A stretch of 64,000 nucleotides of DNA from Hansfordia pulvinata (Eukaryota > Ascomycota > Sordariomycetes > Xylariales): the NCBI GenBank assembly GCA_006538405.1, contig BJKQ01000020.1, positions 186,001 through 250,000 on the forward strand, written 5' to 3'. Position numbers and translations under genes: made by a program. Below, piece after piece: positions 10,876 to 23,300 of the stretch (position 1 is the first letter of the stretch; the number at the start of each line of letters is the position of its first letter). The notes beneath the pieces were generated by a model. It was not told where the DNA came from and did not search any database. It saw only the letters and a program-made list of their open reading frames with translations.

Positions 10876-13251
10876 CGGGCCCAGACAGGAGGGCGCACAC
10901 TGGGCGCGGAATTCTTTACCAAACCGGACCTGATCCCCGGGGCCCAGCAGGGAGGCGCTGGGTGGGATGCCACGCAGCGCTACCGATAACTAGGACGAAG
11001 GACGAAGGACGGAGTACGGAGCCGGACTATCGTGACTGTGTACGAAGATACTCGTGGGGATCGAACGACATTCGATGTCGGACGGTCGACCAAGAGCCGG
11101 ATCCTTGGCTGATACCCGCTCGGTGTGCTTGCTGAACAGGTATTCGTCGCCTGAACACAACATCATCATGGACAGGAAAGAGCGTGCTTGGGCCAAAGCA
11201 ACCCTCGATTGATGCGATAGCAGCCCAGATCCCAAATTCCTGGGTTTAAGCTGCCCTGGCGCGAGGGCCCGACTACTCGTACATGTCATTAACCGCGTCG
11301 CTCTCTTCGTGCCGAACTCCTGGGCTGGCGATTTAGTGCGGGATATTGTCTCGGGGAGCTGGGCCGCGCGCATTGAGCGGCCAAGCCGGCCAGCGGCCAG
11401 AGCCCCCGACTTAGCGGACGATCGCCTGAGCGTGAGATGCAGTTGGTCGTACCCTGCGACGCTGATGAGATGTATGGAGTACTCGTACAGTCAAACCCCC
11501 TAAAGGCTGGAAAAGACCACGGCCGAAAGAAGCCGGGGCCAAATACTCGCATGTATAGGTACTCCCATCTGCCAAAGAGAATACCCGCGGGGACCTAGCC
11601 ACCTCATTTGGGAGGTCTTCTCTCAGGAGTACGGGTACCTGCCCAAACACCAGGTCCCGGCACCCGCACAAGTATCCAATTTCCGGCGTACTTTGAGTCG
11701 CGGGTCTGGCTGCGTCAGATGGTTCCCACGTGTTTCTTCCTTTCCGTCCTGTCGAGACGCAGGCTCATTCTCATCGTATTTGAGTGGGTATGGACTCTTG
11801 ATGTGTTCGTACGTCAAAGACGTCTATTGACGCCGCCCAAGCTTCCAGTTGCTTTCCGTCATTAAACAAATGATACCTAGACCAGGATGTGCAAGCTCGA
11901 AATTTCTGTTATCAACAGCTCTCGAAGGGTATTGCAGTTGATCTGCATCGTGAAGCCGGTGCGGGCCAAGGCCTCATATCTATTATCCGCTATAGCATGG
12001 TGTTACAGAGAGGCTGCAGTGGCTGCTTCTCGGAATACTCGTACAGTTATACGCGTAGTAAACCGGATCGTAGACATCGACAGTTGTGATTTGATCGTTC
12101 TCTTGGGTGGCCCTCGAACCCGCCCCAAGGCCAAATCGAGGTATTCCGTCTTTGAAGAGCGGGTTGTCGTGAGAGTCACTCCGACGGGGTTTCAAGAAGC
12201 TCAACCTGTCCCTTCGATGGAAGATGCTGACTCGCTTAGGGATATCTAGCATGGTCGATGGGGCAGCCTGGAAGCAGCCTTTGTTTTTGGACTACTTGAC
12301 CTGTACTCAGACGACCATCGCGCAGCACTCTCATCCATGGATTTTCATTTGTGAACCACCGCTCTGTTGCAGTGCCGCCTAACAAGCAACCATGAACCAT
12401 GGACAAGATGGGCATTCTGAAACCGACAAGGCCCTGCCCGTGGGTCTTGACCATGACATGGGATGAAATATCCGTGTCTGCAGCGTAATCGCGATGGAAT
12501 CTCAGGGCCGGCTGCGGGTTTACATCCTGTACTCGCACGCAGGCACAGCAGCCAGATGGGGTCCCAGGCACAGATGTATCAGAGCAGTACCTCAAGGTGG
12601 ATAGGTACACATACAGGTACTCGTTGAAGGACCATCTGCTTGCTTCCACTGGAAGTGCGCGAACGCGACGGGCCAACGACGGTACCTCCTGCAATCATCC
12701 CTTGCATCCAATCTTGCGTCCGCACTATGTCCCGCCGTCGGAACACACCCGAATCCCATGTATGGACGGATCATAACCTGATTGCAGCACGATGCATACA
12801 GGGCCTGAAGTAGACTGTACCTACAGTAGGTAAGCTAAGTGCCTGGGCACTCTATGAGAATACGACGGGTGTCGGCGTTTCCCCGTACTTCATTTTACTT
12901 GACCTCATCACCCCCGCTGGATTATCTGTTATTAATCCATCCTCCGCTTGAGTGGGTTGCGGCACTCAATTTTTTTGCCCCCCCTTCTCCCCCTCGCTCC
13001 CTCGCCCGCCCACACCCACTACCACCTATCACCCATAAACAGGCATCCGGCGTGTTCGAGTATTGCATACTTGCGCCATAAACCCTTCAGTCAGTGTTGT
13101 TTCCGATCCTTGCGGCCCCAGTCAGTATCGCCGACCGCGCCGAGGTGAACTGATCTGGGGGCTGGCCAGCACTCGTTCATTCAAGGAATAAGATGTGACA
13201 AGACTGGTGGCCTAGGTCGCTGCCAGTACGTGAGAAAGGACCATGCCCGTA

Positions 13252-13278
13252 AGAAGGAGAAGAAGAAGAAGAAGAAGA
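13252..13278. repeat. (GAA)n trinucleotide array
   Basis: Purine-only trinucleotide repeat, GAA/GGA units, inside a gene-poor stretch. Confidence 0.85.
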
Positions 13279-13975
13279 CAATGAGACATTGGCTAAGAAG
13301 AGATGGGTGAAAGAGAAGGAAAGAAAACGAAGAAGAACCGCATCTCGTCTGGCCTCAACCTCCAGCCCCACGCCTTCGTCACTGGTAACCCAAGCACTCA
13401 AAGCCCAAACATGATACGTAGGTATTCATTCTGGATTTACGGACAGGGACGATGCCGCCGTATATGGGTTCCTACAATGAGCAAAGGGTAGCGTCCGTCG
13501 CGCCCCTGAGCCAAAATCCGCGTAGTCGTACCTTGGCGATTCGTCTGTCTATCGTGTGTGCGTGTACGGAGCCTGTCTTCTGCTGCAGGGGGTGTCCAGT
13601 GGCATTTCCTTCGGATTTTTCGAGACCTTCACCATTGTGTCGACGCGGTACGAGTACAGGGCTGGATAAAACCGGAGGAACTGCCCAGCAGGCGGTCTGG
13701 TGTGTGCCTCTCGTACTCGGCACCAGTGGGCAGCTCTGCCAGCGTGGACAGAAAGTACTGCATCCTAGAAATCAAGTACGAGTACCGCTACGCCGGGCTA
13801 AAAGCAAGTACGGCCCTTGCTGTACTTGCGAATTCGGGTACCTATACCTATGCATGTACCTTCACATTTTCTTTCTAATCCCGCTGGCCGCCCCCCCGGC
13901 TATGTACCTCGGGTCCCTAGGTACCTACGGGCCTACGGGATTGCGCTGGGTGGCTGATCAAGTCGTTACCACCTT

Positions 13976-15346
13976 ATCTTAATTCGCGAGCGAATATTCC
14001 CCTAGCCCGTCTATGTATCCTATTCTGTCCTCTCCTGTCTGCTCCCACCCCATTGATCCAACCACCACCTCCTCAACCGACGAGACAACCCCGAATCCCC
14101 TCCGTCACGCAGCAAAGGGGCACCCCGACAACTCTCCCACGGTTCCCTGGCTCGTTCTGGTAAGTCCGCACCAGCCTCGCCACTGTCGCCGTCCTGCATC
14201 GCCGCCCAAGCCCCTCTACACACTTTAGACTTTGGCCCTGCGTCCTTTCCACGTTCTAGCACAGCCGCGAGTGCCAGCGCCAGCGCGACTGCGCACTTTC
14301 ATGATACTCGCGTTCGCCGCTGTCTGGCGGTCGTCTGCGTCGAGTGAGTCGTGTCCGGCTCTGTCACCGCGCTGGCGAGTAAACCTTGCCCGCCGCTCGC
14401 CTTCACGCCCTACCCAGACTCGTCGCCGCCTCGGACACCCACCTCTTCCATTCCGTCTCATTCCTCTACGCGCCCTTCCCTGAGTCTCTTCTCCCTCGCG
14501 ACTCTACACTTCCTTCCTGTCGCTTCTTTGGGCAGCGAGCAACGCATGTCCCGTCGCCAACCCAGCGCTCGACCTCGTCGCCTAAAGTCGCGCCTTCCTC
14601 GGCATCGGCTGCACTCCTCCACCGAAAAGAAAAAGTTTTGGGCGAGCCACTGTCGGCACCGACCACCGGGTTGCTCACCGTATCAATCCTCGTCCTGGCG
14701 CACAACGATCTCCCTCACATCCTCGCCATCCCACCATCATTCGTCAGCCCGGGAATGTGGAAAGGTTTACTGGAAAAGTGTCGCACGCTGGCACGAAGAC
14801 CGCACCGAGGGAACCACACCTCTCTGGCAGGTTGTGCCCGCCCGTTTTGAGCTGCGACAACCGACGCGCTTGGCAAAGAAGCACCCCCGGTCTCGTCGGC
14901 TCAGGCCGCAGGTCAAACAGCGCCCTCAAGGCTCAGAAGAAGTTGCGCTACGTCCCGAGGGAGAGTCAGCAAAGGAGGAGCAAAGAGTACGAGACAACGA
15001 GTCCTACGAGGCCGATCATCGCGGAGGCACCGCGCAGCGCCTAGCTCCCGTCGTCTCTCGCGTCTCATCATCTGGCAGCTCACTTCCCGTACTCGCTTGC
15101 CGACGATTGTGTTCTCGCTTGCTGTTCTTGAATTGCAAATCCTTCCAAGTGGAACCTGCCGCTCAGCATCTCATCGCTATTTATCCGAACCGCTTTGCAA
15201 CGCGATCATTGTTGTTCTTGCTTGCTAACCCAAGAGTTTTAGCGCAACCGACACCCCTCATTCCGCGTCGTGTTTGAATTTTCTCTCCCAGTCACCGTCT
15301 CTGCGTCGCCTGCCCGCCTCGATACGAATTTCAGATACACTCAGCC
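13976..15346 (+). other. Probable long 5' leader and promoter of the gene at 15347
   Basis: C/T-rich, A-poor sequence typical of Sordariomycete leaders runs from about 14000 to the ATG at 15347. A possible leader intron has a GTAAGT donor at 14160 and a CTTTAG acceptor ending at 14228; I see no strong branch point. Many upstream ATGs are present, including an open frame of ~300 codons (14351-15277) whose Ser/Arg/Pro-rich translation is what C/T-rich DNA gives by chance. I read this as leader rather than a separate gene. RNA data would settle it. Confidence 0.4.
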
Positions 15347-17137
15347 ATGTCGCAATATTACGAGAACCAATGGACCGGTGCCGGGCCTGCCCAGTCCACT
15401 TGGGACCACCAGACTCCACCCCCAGCACGCTCCGGTATGTGCCCTCGAGCATACGGCCACAAGACGACCTGGTCTCGATTTAGACAACCGACTGATCCCC
15501 GTGAAGGTGCCAGCTCCGTGATTCCTCGGGAGGAGTCTTCTGCCTTCTCCTACCAAATCGAGGGTGCGTCACCCCCCCTTTTGTCGTCTGCTCCAACCCT
15601 CCAACCCTCCGTATGCTCCAACGTCAGAATGCCCGCCACAACTTTCAAAACGGAATCAACATTGAGTTGGACTGCTTTGACTATTTGGACAAGCTACATG
15701 GAGCATACGCTGCGACTGGGTTCACACGCGAGACTCGCTGACACTACCTTTCAGAGGTTGACCGGGCCGTCGACAACCTGATCAAGAGCGGCAAGATGTT
15801 TGGTCCGCAGGGCCGACGTAAGTGAAACCCCCGACACGGACTAGTCGACGAGTTAACGAGATGCGGTCGTCACAGCTGGAGACAAGACCGTATCGAGGCG
15901 CTGGAAGACGAGGGCTTATCACTGACTCCATCCGCAGACGGCCGCGTTGGCTCTGGACCCCCGGGACCTCGACCCCACCACGCTGGTGCCGACTTTGGCG
16001 GCAACGGCGGTGGCGACCACCCGCGGGGAGGACACCACGGACCCAACCTGCAGAACTTCTATGCCGCGCAACGTCACCAGAGCTCGCGCGGCTCCAATGA
16101 GGCGGAGCAGATGATGCAGGCAAAGCGGAGGATGGCGGCTCAGCGGGAGCGAGAGCTTCGCAACTATCATCAAGAGCAGCAATACAACCGAAGTAGGCCG
16201 CCCTCTTCTGTATAGCACAATCTCCTCATGCCAGAAATCAACATGACAAGAACAAAAATCCCTCCCTTCCTTTCTTGTCCCCATCCGTCGCCTCGCCACC
16301 CAGTAATATTTTTTGATGCTCGTTGCGACCCCTTTCGCATGACGGGCTGGCACTGACACACAGCCCCGGCGCCGCCGAATCCCTATCTTGGTCATCTGCT
16401 AACATGAGGTGTTCATAGGCGCTGTTACTGCCGAAGTCCCGTACAATGGCAAGCCCGACCGCACTCTGAGCCCTGGCGGCATGTCCGAAGGCGAACGCCG
16501 TGACCTGATTGCTCGCCAGCGCAGCGCACTCTACGGAGAAGGCCAGTTCGTCGACGAGAACGGCACTTCGCGCCCGGGCGTCTCGAGCCTGCCAACGTCC
16601 AGTGCCTCCCACCGCGGGGCCTCTCCCCTGTCTTTCGACTACGGACGCGGGTCAGGCTCGGTCGGCCCCGAGGGCCAGTCGCCGCATGAGACTCCCAGCC
16701 AGGCTCGTGCCGACGGCAACTCGAGCCCGCAGTCGAACCCGCCCACCAGCTTGGGCGTTTTCGACAGCGCCGTGGGCCAACAGGCCAGCCGCACCAGCAA
16801 CTCGTCGCCTACCGGCGGGTCGCCCCCGCATGGCGCGGCCCCGGGCAAGGGCAGCCAGGGCGGCCCTACGGTTGCGCCCATCGGCACTCGGCCCTCGGCT
16901 GGCGCCCAGGCGCCCAACCCGGCCCTCAACAAGCGGTCGACGACGCCGCTCCCGTCACCCCTGTCCCACGGTTTCACCGCGTCCAGTGGTGCCGAAGACG
17001 GAACCGCCATCCCGTCGACCGCCGCGCCCTCGAACCCCCCCAGTGCGGCTCCCGATGGATACAACGGCTGGGGCGGCCGGTCCGGAGTCTGGGGCAACAA
17101 GTCCAATCTCGGAGTTCAGGCCAGTGTTTGGGGCTGA
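15347..17137 (+). CDS. Conserved low-complexity fungal protein, five exons
   Basis: Exons 15347-15434, 15507-15563, 15755-15817, 15938-16192 and 16419-17137 join in frame to give 393 residues. Donors are GTATGT, GTGCGT, GTAAGT and GTAGGC; the last intron has GCTAAC just before its acceptor. The N-terminus (MSQYYENQWTG, then a segment rich in P and S) is followed by a short predicted helix EEVDRAVDNLIKSGKMFG, a Gly/His-rich stretch, a charged helix around AKRRMAAQRERELRNYHQEQ and a long Ser/Pro/Gly/Thr-rich disordered region. It closes with Trp-Gly motifs (GWGGRSGVWGNK and a final ASVWG). This resembles a conserved but uncharacterised protein of filamentous ascomycetes; I assign no function. 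The Trp-Gly terminus and disorder are what RNA- or protein-binding scaffolds often show, but that is inference. Confidence 0.8.
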
Positions 17138-18462
17138 GGCTGGAAATCTTGCCTGCCACTCAACCCGCCAGCACCCGGCGCAATCTCAACAACTTGGCGC
17201 GGCGCACACGCACGAAAAAAACAAATCACGAAACCTTTTTTCTAATTTTGAGACGGCAGCAAATTTGGTGTTCAGGGTCCATTGGTCTAAAGGAGAGGAA
17301 TTAGTGTTATCCAGCATCAGCACCGGGTGTTCAGGCCTTTAAGCGAATCGGAAGCACAAAGTTTCGGCATACCCCAAAGGAAGGCATACCCACAGGAAAA
17401 ACGTTTTATTTGACTTGGGAGTTTGATCTTGGGCTCGGACTAGGAGGGTGTTTATTTCCTTTCTCCATTTATGACGGGGTTCTTTCTTTCGTGGTCAAGG
17501 GACCGAACTACACCCCGCTCTCGTCGAACTATATAACAGAATCAAGCTGGATCGGCTGGCGGGGCGTCTGTGGAGGGGCGGACATGGCAGCGATGTGCGC
17601 AAAAAGGGGGTGTCAAACACGAGGGAACAGGCAGATGGGATTCGGGCTTGGTCACGGACGGAAAAGGGTGTCTTGCTTGGGTGCACAGGGCACAGCGATG
17701 ATGCATGTGTGTGCTTCACTGGGCATTGCTATTGAACGGGTCGGCCTTGCTTGATGCAGGATGGGATTGGGACGGGCGGTTGGCTACTGGGATGGAGTTA
17801 ATGTTTGTTGAGCATGGCTTTGCGCAGCAGCAACTGGGGAGTTTTATCAATTGGGGTCTGTCTACTTCTCGTGGCGAGCACTGGTAATGATGAGGACTGT
17901 TTCGGGGGCTATTCTAAAGCAAACAATGGCATGGGAGTTTACTGTCTTGGGACTCTGCACCGGACCCCCGCGTAAACGAGGTCGGTGGTGGAAATCGATG
18001 CTACCGGAACGTAAAGGTACGCGCAATGGGGATTGCCGGCGACTCTCAAGACGACGGGCAGGGCATTCGGAGAAGAAGACAGGGCCGTGACCGAGACCAC
18101 AACGGGCAGCCGTGGGGGGTAAATGGAGGCACGGGGCAGTCTGCATGTGGCCCTAGTTAGTGCTACCCACCCACCTTTTACAGGTGCGTCCGCGTCCCGT
18201 CTCTTGCGCAGTTGGTCGGCATGGCTTGACCCCAACGTCAAAGTCGCAGCCGGAGCGATACTCTGTACGTGAGGGGGGGGGGGGGGGGGGGGGGGGTGGG
18301 GGGGGGCTGCTCATTCGGCCCGTCCCGCCAGCGCATCTCGTGCCGACCCCTCCCTCCCTCTCCATCACCATCAACAACGTCGGCTTGTCGCGAAATCCGA
18401 AGAAGAGGGGGGATATCCAGACAACACATGTCTTATTGTCCGACGCAGCCCATATAGCCGGC
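17138..18462. other. Intergenic spacer with long G tract
   Basis: Contains the 3' trailer of the gene ending at 17137 and the promoter and leader of the transporter gene starting at 18463. The first ~150 bases are AT-richer, as expected for a 3' UTR. I see no gene. The G-rich tract at 18273-18306 lies ~160 bases before the transporter ATG. Confidence 0.5.
18273..18306 (+). repeat. G24-T-G9 homopolymer tract
   Basis: Twenty-four consecutive G, one T, then nine G, in the 5' flank of the transporter gene. The upstream in-frame reading through it would give a poly-Gly segment, which argues that translation starts downstream at 18463. G-quadruplex formation is plausible. The length may be unreliable in any assembly. 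Confidence 0.9.
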
Positions 18463-18612
18463 ATGGCCGAGTATAACAAGAGTGGGAAGGCGGGCGACGG
18501 GCCCGCCACGACCGTGGCCGTCCGCGCCGCCGACGACGACGAGGCTGGCAGCCTCCACCGCAGCAGCAGCAGCGGGGTGGCCGACGTCACCGGGACAGGG
18601 GTCGACGTGATT

Positions 18613-18643
<31 letters not shown>

Positions 18644-19839
18644 CGCGGGGTACGACAACGACGACGATGGCCGCTGCGACGGCCGGCGACGCCGTCAACG
18701 AGGGCCTCGAGGAGCTCGAGGCCACCAAGATGCGGTGGTACTCGTACCTGGGGACGGCGGACTTCTGGGCGGCGCTGGCGGTGGGCCAGGTGCTGGCGCT
18801 GTGCATCACGGCGACCAACACGTTCTCGAGCCTGCTGAGCTCGCCGCGCCTGCACACGAGCATCCCGGCCTTCCAGACGCTCTTCAACTACGTGCTGCTG
18901 ACGCTGGCCTACCTGCCCTACACGGTGCGCCGGCACGGGGGGCCGCGGGGCTGGCTGCTGGGCGTCGTGCGCCGCGACGGCTGGAAGTACCTGGCGCTCA
19001 GCTTCCTGGACGTCGAGGGCAACTACCTGACGGTGCTGGCGTACCGGTACACGAACCTGCTGTCGGCGCAGCTGATCAACTTCTGGGCCATTGTGTGCGT
19101 CGTGGCGCTGTCCTTCGCCCTGCTGCGCGTCCGCTACCGCCCCGCGCAGGTGGCCGGCATCCTCATCGCCTGCGGCGGCACGGGCGTCCTGCTGGCCAGC
19201 GACCACCTGCAGGGGACCAACGGGTGGGCGCCCGACGACGCCGTCAGGGGGGACCTGCTCGCGCTGGCGGGGGCCACCATGTACGGCGCCGCCAACGTCG
19301 GCGAGGAGTGGTTCGTCTCGCGCCGCCCGGCCTGGGAGGTCCTCTCCTTCCTCGGGCTGTGGGGCGTCCTGGTCAACGGCGCCACCGCCGCCATCTTCGA
19401 CCGCGACAGCTTCCGCGGCGCCACCTGGTCCCCCGAGGTCGCGGGCTACCTCGTCGGCTACACCCTCTGCCTCTTCCTCTTCTACTCCGCCGTCCCCGTC
19501 CTGCTGCGCATGGCCAGCGCCGCCTTCCTCAACATCTCCCTCCTGACCGCCAGCTTCTGGGGCGCCGTCGTCGGCGTCCGCGTCCTCGGCCTGACCGTGC
19601 ACTTCCTCTACCCCGTCGCGTTCGTCTGCATCGTGCTCGGGCTGGCGACGTACTTTCTCGCGGCGCGCGATCCGCTGGCCGAGTCGCGCAAACCGTGGCT
19701 GGGACCCGGGCAGGAGGGGGGCGTGGAGGGGTTGGGCACGGCGAAGAGGAGGGCGAAGAAGGTTGCTGAGAGGCGGCGGAGGGAGAGGGAAGAGGGAGGC
19801 GAGGAAAGAGGCGAGGGGCTGCGTGATGGTATTGTGTGA
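18463..19839 (+). CDS. SLC35F/DUF914-type membrane transporter
   Basis: A single-exon frame of 458 residues from the ATG at 18463. The frame is open further upstream, but only through C-rich leader and the G tract, so this first good ATG is preferred. Residues 1-85 are polar and low-complexity. From ~90 to ~410 come about ten hydrophobic segments matching the solute carrier 35 F family of the drug/metabolite transporter superfamily: FWAALAVGQVLALCITATN, LQGTNGW, LDVEGNYLTVLAYRYTN and the second-half NVGEEW...VLSFLGLWG repeat. SLC35F proteins are endomembrane or plasma-membrane carriers; the substrate cannot be read from sequence. The C-terminus is a highly charged Arg/Glu tail. Codon use is strongly GC-biased, which also opens a long shadow frame on the other strand. 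The gene is convergent with the Clr5-ankyrin gene. Confidence 0.88.
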
Positions 19840-20310
19840 GGTCTCCTGAAGAAGATCTCGGCGTGTCAGTATCAAGATGAATCACGACGGGAATGCATCA
19901 TCATTGGAATATCAGGAATATATACACTGGATCTTGTGTTCTTGTGCGGTATCTGCAGTTGCCGTGAATCATGATTTGACTGTTTTTCCATCGTCTTGCA
20001 AAGCCTGCAGTGCGCGCGAGAAGAATCGAGATGTGTATTAGTCTGCAACAGACTGCCTCCCAACTTGCTCATCATTGGGCGGCATAGGTCTCCCTTGAAG
20101 TGAGCCCGAGCGTCACGAGCACCGCCGCAGTGACGCTCACTTGCACCAATGCTTAGTGTGTCGGAAGGGTTCATTGATAATCATGGAAGATAAAATGACA
20201 AGAGACTAGAGCATGAGGTGCACTTTATCCCGCGAACATGGATCCAAAGAATTGATGAGGCATTGGTGCGAACCCCTCCGTCAGCCGCCGAACTCTTCCT
20301 CCCGGGCGAA
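19840..20310. other. Convergent 3' spacer
   Basis: 471 bases between the stop codons of two tail-to-tail genes. Comparatively AT-rich, with no open frame of interest. It presumably holds both transcript ends. Confidence 0.6.
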
Positions 20311-23300
20311 TTAGAACTGACCCTCGGTGGATATGTCTGATCTGGCACAGCTAGGCCAGCAAGCTACGTAGTAAGGCTTAAAGCAGTGTACGCAGAAACT
20401 TGCGCCGGCATAAGAAGCTAGCAGCTCCGCAATCGCGATGTGCTGGTGGCGCGCGGCAAGCTCAATGGCGCCGTCGGATGGGGTTGTTCCCTCTATGGCG
20501 CTGTGCGCCCCGGCATTCAGAAGCATCTGGACCATATCCAATCTGCCGTAAGAAGAGGCGTAATCCAGAGGGGTGCGACTCCTTATGGTGAACTGTTCAG
20601 GCATGTCCTCCTCCGTGTCCGTTGACAAGGCATTTGGGTCTGCACCGTGGCCCAAGAGCATGGAAGACAGCTCAAGGTCACCTTTCCCGGCTGCGAGGTG
20701 CAACGCGGTGGCGCCATTCGTCTGAGCGGGTGCCGCAGTGATCTCAGCGCCATGTTGTATCAAAAAGTCAGCCATGGCGAACCGTTCCTGGGCCGTCATT
20801 CGATTGCTGGCGCAAGCAGCCTGCAACGCCGTCATACCCGTATGATGCCAGGGGCCTTGGTTGATATACGCACCCTTGTCCAACAAAAATTTGGTCAACT
20901 CCACATCGCCGACGTAAGAAGCAGCTTGGAGAGATGAGTAGGCTCTGCCTTGGCGACAATTTCTGTTGCCGAAGAAGTTTTGCTCCGAAGACGCAGCAAA
21001 AAAAATCAGGAGAGAGTATTTCCACTCCACAACGAAGGAATGGACATTTGCGCCCGCATCAATCAGGTCTTCTATCGGCTGCCCTCGTCCTCCAAGACCG
21101 ATGAAAGCTGCCAACCCTCCTTCGTCTACTGGAGCTCTCCGCTGCAGGAGTGTCTCAAAGATTGAGAGTCTTTCGGTGCGAGATGTGGAGACCTCATCCA
21201 TCCCAGCCAAGTAGGAAAATAACTTGAAGTCCGTTGCAGCGGGGTCTTGGAAGTCGATCTTCGATTCCAACAGAACCGAGAACCGCTCGAGAACAACGCG
21301 TTCAGTGCCTATATTTTGTGTAATGAAATGTTTGTTGAGCTGCCGTTGCAGGAACTCGAACGGATTTGTGTCAGATGGCCTTACTCGGAATGCAGCTCCA
21401 CGGGCGATCAGGTGTCGGAGCATTGAACTGTTCATCAGGTAATGGCCATCTCCGCTTGTGTCCCAAGACGTGGCGTGATACAACACCGTCGACCACTCAT
21501 CTCGGACGGGAATAGCGCCATTGATGTCAGCACCGCGACTGAGCAGCCAGTCGACCGCCAGGAAGTTATTCCGCTTGGCAGCGTGACTAATTGCCAGACT
21601 GCCGCGAAGAGCAAATATCGCGCCCTGGGTCGCTAGCACTGGCAGCGCGCCCAAGCCTTCAGTGCCGACCGCCGAGGCGATCGCCTGGTCGTCGAGAGAA
21701 GCACCCAGGCGTAAAAGGTGGATCATGGTATCATTTAAGTCTGCAGCCATCGTCTCCCCTTCGGTGTGGCTTTCCAATGATAGCCTCCATTGAATAACAC
21801 GGGCAAGTGCATCTTGGACTTCGATGTCGTTGGGCTTGTCCCCGTTCTCGTCAGCGACGGGCCACCTTAAAGGGAAGGAGAGACCAGCGCGGTAGGCAAT
21901 AAAGAGAGTGTTGGAGACTGCGCAGGTATGAAAGCGCCGCAGACTTTCTGTCGGCAATAGGGAGGCGAAATCGCTGAAGATTTTGTGGAGAAGAGCTTCC
22001 AGAATCTGAGTGACCTTCAGATGAGTGGCTGCACACACTGCTGAAAGATATTTCTCTAATGGAGCGCTCCCCTCGTTCGCGAGATGTAGCGAGCGTGCCC
22101 ATGAGTGCCTGCTCTGAGGTTGCGTACACCACGGAGCTAACCCTAAGTACATCTCAGGGTTCGACCAAGTAAGGCGGTCAAACCACGTGACTTTCCAGTC
22201 GTCCTCAGGGCAGAGGCTTCGGTTGACGTTGAATCCCAATCTGAGGAGAAGGCCCAACACTGCACGCATATCGGCGAGTGAGCTTGGCAGGAAGTGGGCA
22301 GATTCAACAATGTCTGGACCGTAGTCATCAATCCGGTGATGAAGGTAAGTGAGCAGAACTTCGAGAAATTCAATCCATCCGGCCGGTCTCAAGCGGATCA
22401 GTTTTATGTTCAGACGGGAAATTTGGAGCCTGCACTCCCCCAAGTTGTGCTTCAAGAAGGGCAGTAGGCTGCGCAATGTTGCAACGCAACATTGCTCCGC
22501 AGCCCGGTTCAAGAGGGTCCACCGGTGTGATATCATCCACTGCGGGTGGCGCCGTCCAATCTTCATGAGGAATTGAAGATCACCCGCGACAATGGGTCCA
22601 GTAATCATCATGCCCCAAGCCGCCTGTAGCGAAGGAAAGTTCTGGTCGAACACAAGCAGGAGGGCATTTCGGGGTATTTTGGCAAGCAGGGCAGTGAATG
22701 CCCCTCGTCTAGGCCAAATGAGATTGTTCGAGACCTCATAAAGCAATTTGCTCAAGAAGCCAAAGACGTCGAAAGAGAAGCTGATGTTGGAGCTGGCTCT
22801 GGAGCGATCACAGTATGCCTCCATGATCTGGAGCGGGGTTTTCTTGAAGAGGATCCCTTCTGCCGTCTTGGACTGTATGTATTCGACAAAGGTGACGACC
22901 TGCATGGCTCTCTGACTGCGACTGATGGGAATGTGTCCTGTAATTGATGTAAGCGACTGGCGCGGATGAGAAGGCTTTCAAGGGCACATACGTTGAGTGT
23001 GATCCATCCAGGTGTTCCAGGGCAGCCACCAGACGCTGATCTCGTGCCAGTTTGTGATGGGTGTCGCGGTGAGGGTTGGCATTTGCACCATATTGGAGCG
23101 CGTTGCAGGCCGAGCTGTTAGGCGGAGTTCTTGGGACGTGTCACTGGCGCCCGCCTGCGTTGGCTTTGAGTGAAACAAAGTCGGCGATGGGCAGATGGGC
23201 AGCGGAGCCGCTGAGTCTTGTGTATCACCTCGAAGGACGATACCCAGTGGAAGAGGCTTGCGATTATCTGTCCAGTGTCAGTCTAGCGTCTCCCACGGCG

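Larger units (their letters stand above)
5815..13975. other. 8-kb gene-poor region
   Basis: No gene I can support. It holds a C/T-rich tract (6014-6069), a GAGAC pentamer array (10831-10875), a GAA array (13252-13278), a C/T-rich block (12965-13035) and eight copies of TACTCGTA/TACGAGTA (8920, 9383, 9619, 11274, 11480, 12036, 13649, 13777). The more protein-like open frames are 6746-7231, 9654-10025 and 11887-12249, all on the plus strand, with no recognised domain and no canonical intron. Base composition is not AT-rich, so this does not look like heavily RIP-mutated transposon debris. Short stretches carry GTACCTA motifs (9444, 12830, 13838, 13918). Confidence 0.5.

Noticed and set aside
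5815..13975. Transposon graveyard
   Set aside because: No reverse transcriptase, transposase or integrase fragments, no long terminal or inverted repeats, and no AT-rich RIP signature.
14351..15277. 308-codon plus-strand frame upstream of the conserved protein gene
   Set aside because: Ser/Arg/Pro/Leu-rich translation of C/T-rich leader DNA, no domain, ends just before the real start codon; treated as leader.
18433..19875. 480-codon minus-strand frame
   Set aside because: Exact antisense shadow of the SLC35F-like CDS, produced by its strong third-position G/C bias; translation is Arg/Gln/Val/Asp/Gly-rich without domains.
22808..23178. Alternative frame with ankyrin-like NALQYGANANPHRD in exon 3 of the Clr5-ankyrin gene
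   Set aside because: It needs an extra unsupported intron and enters exon 4 in the wrong phase, ending at a stop; the chosen frame stays open through all junctions.
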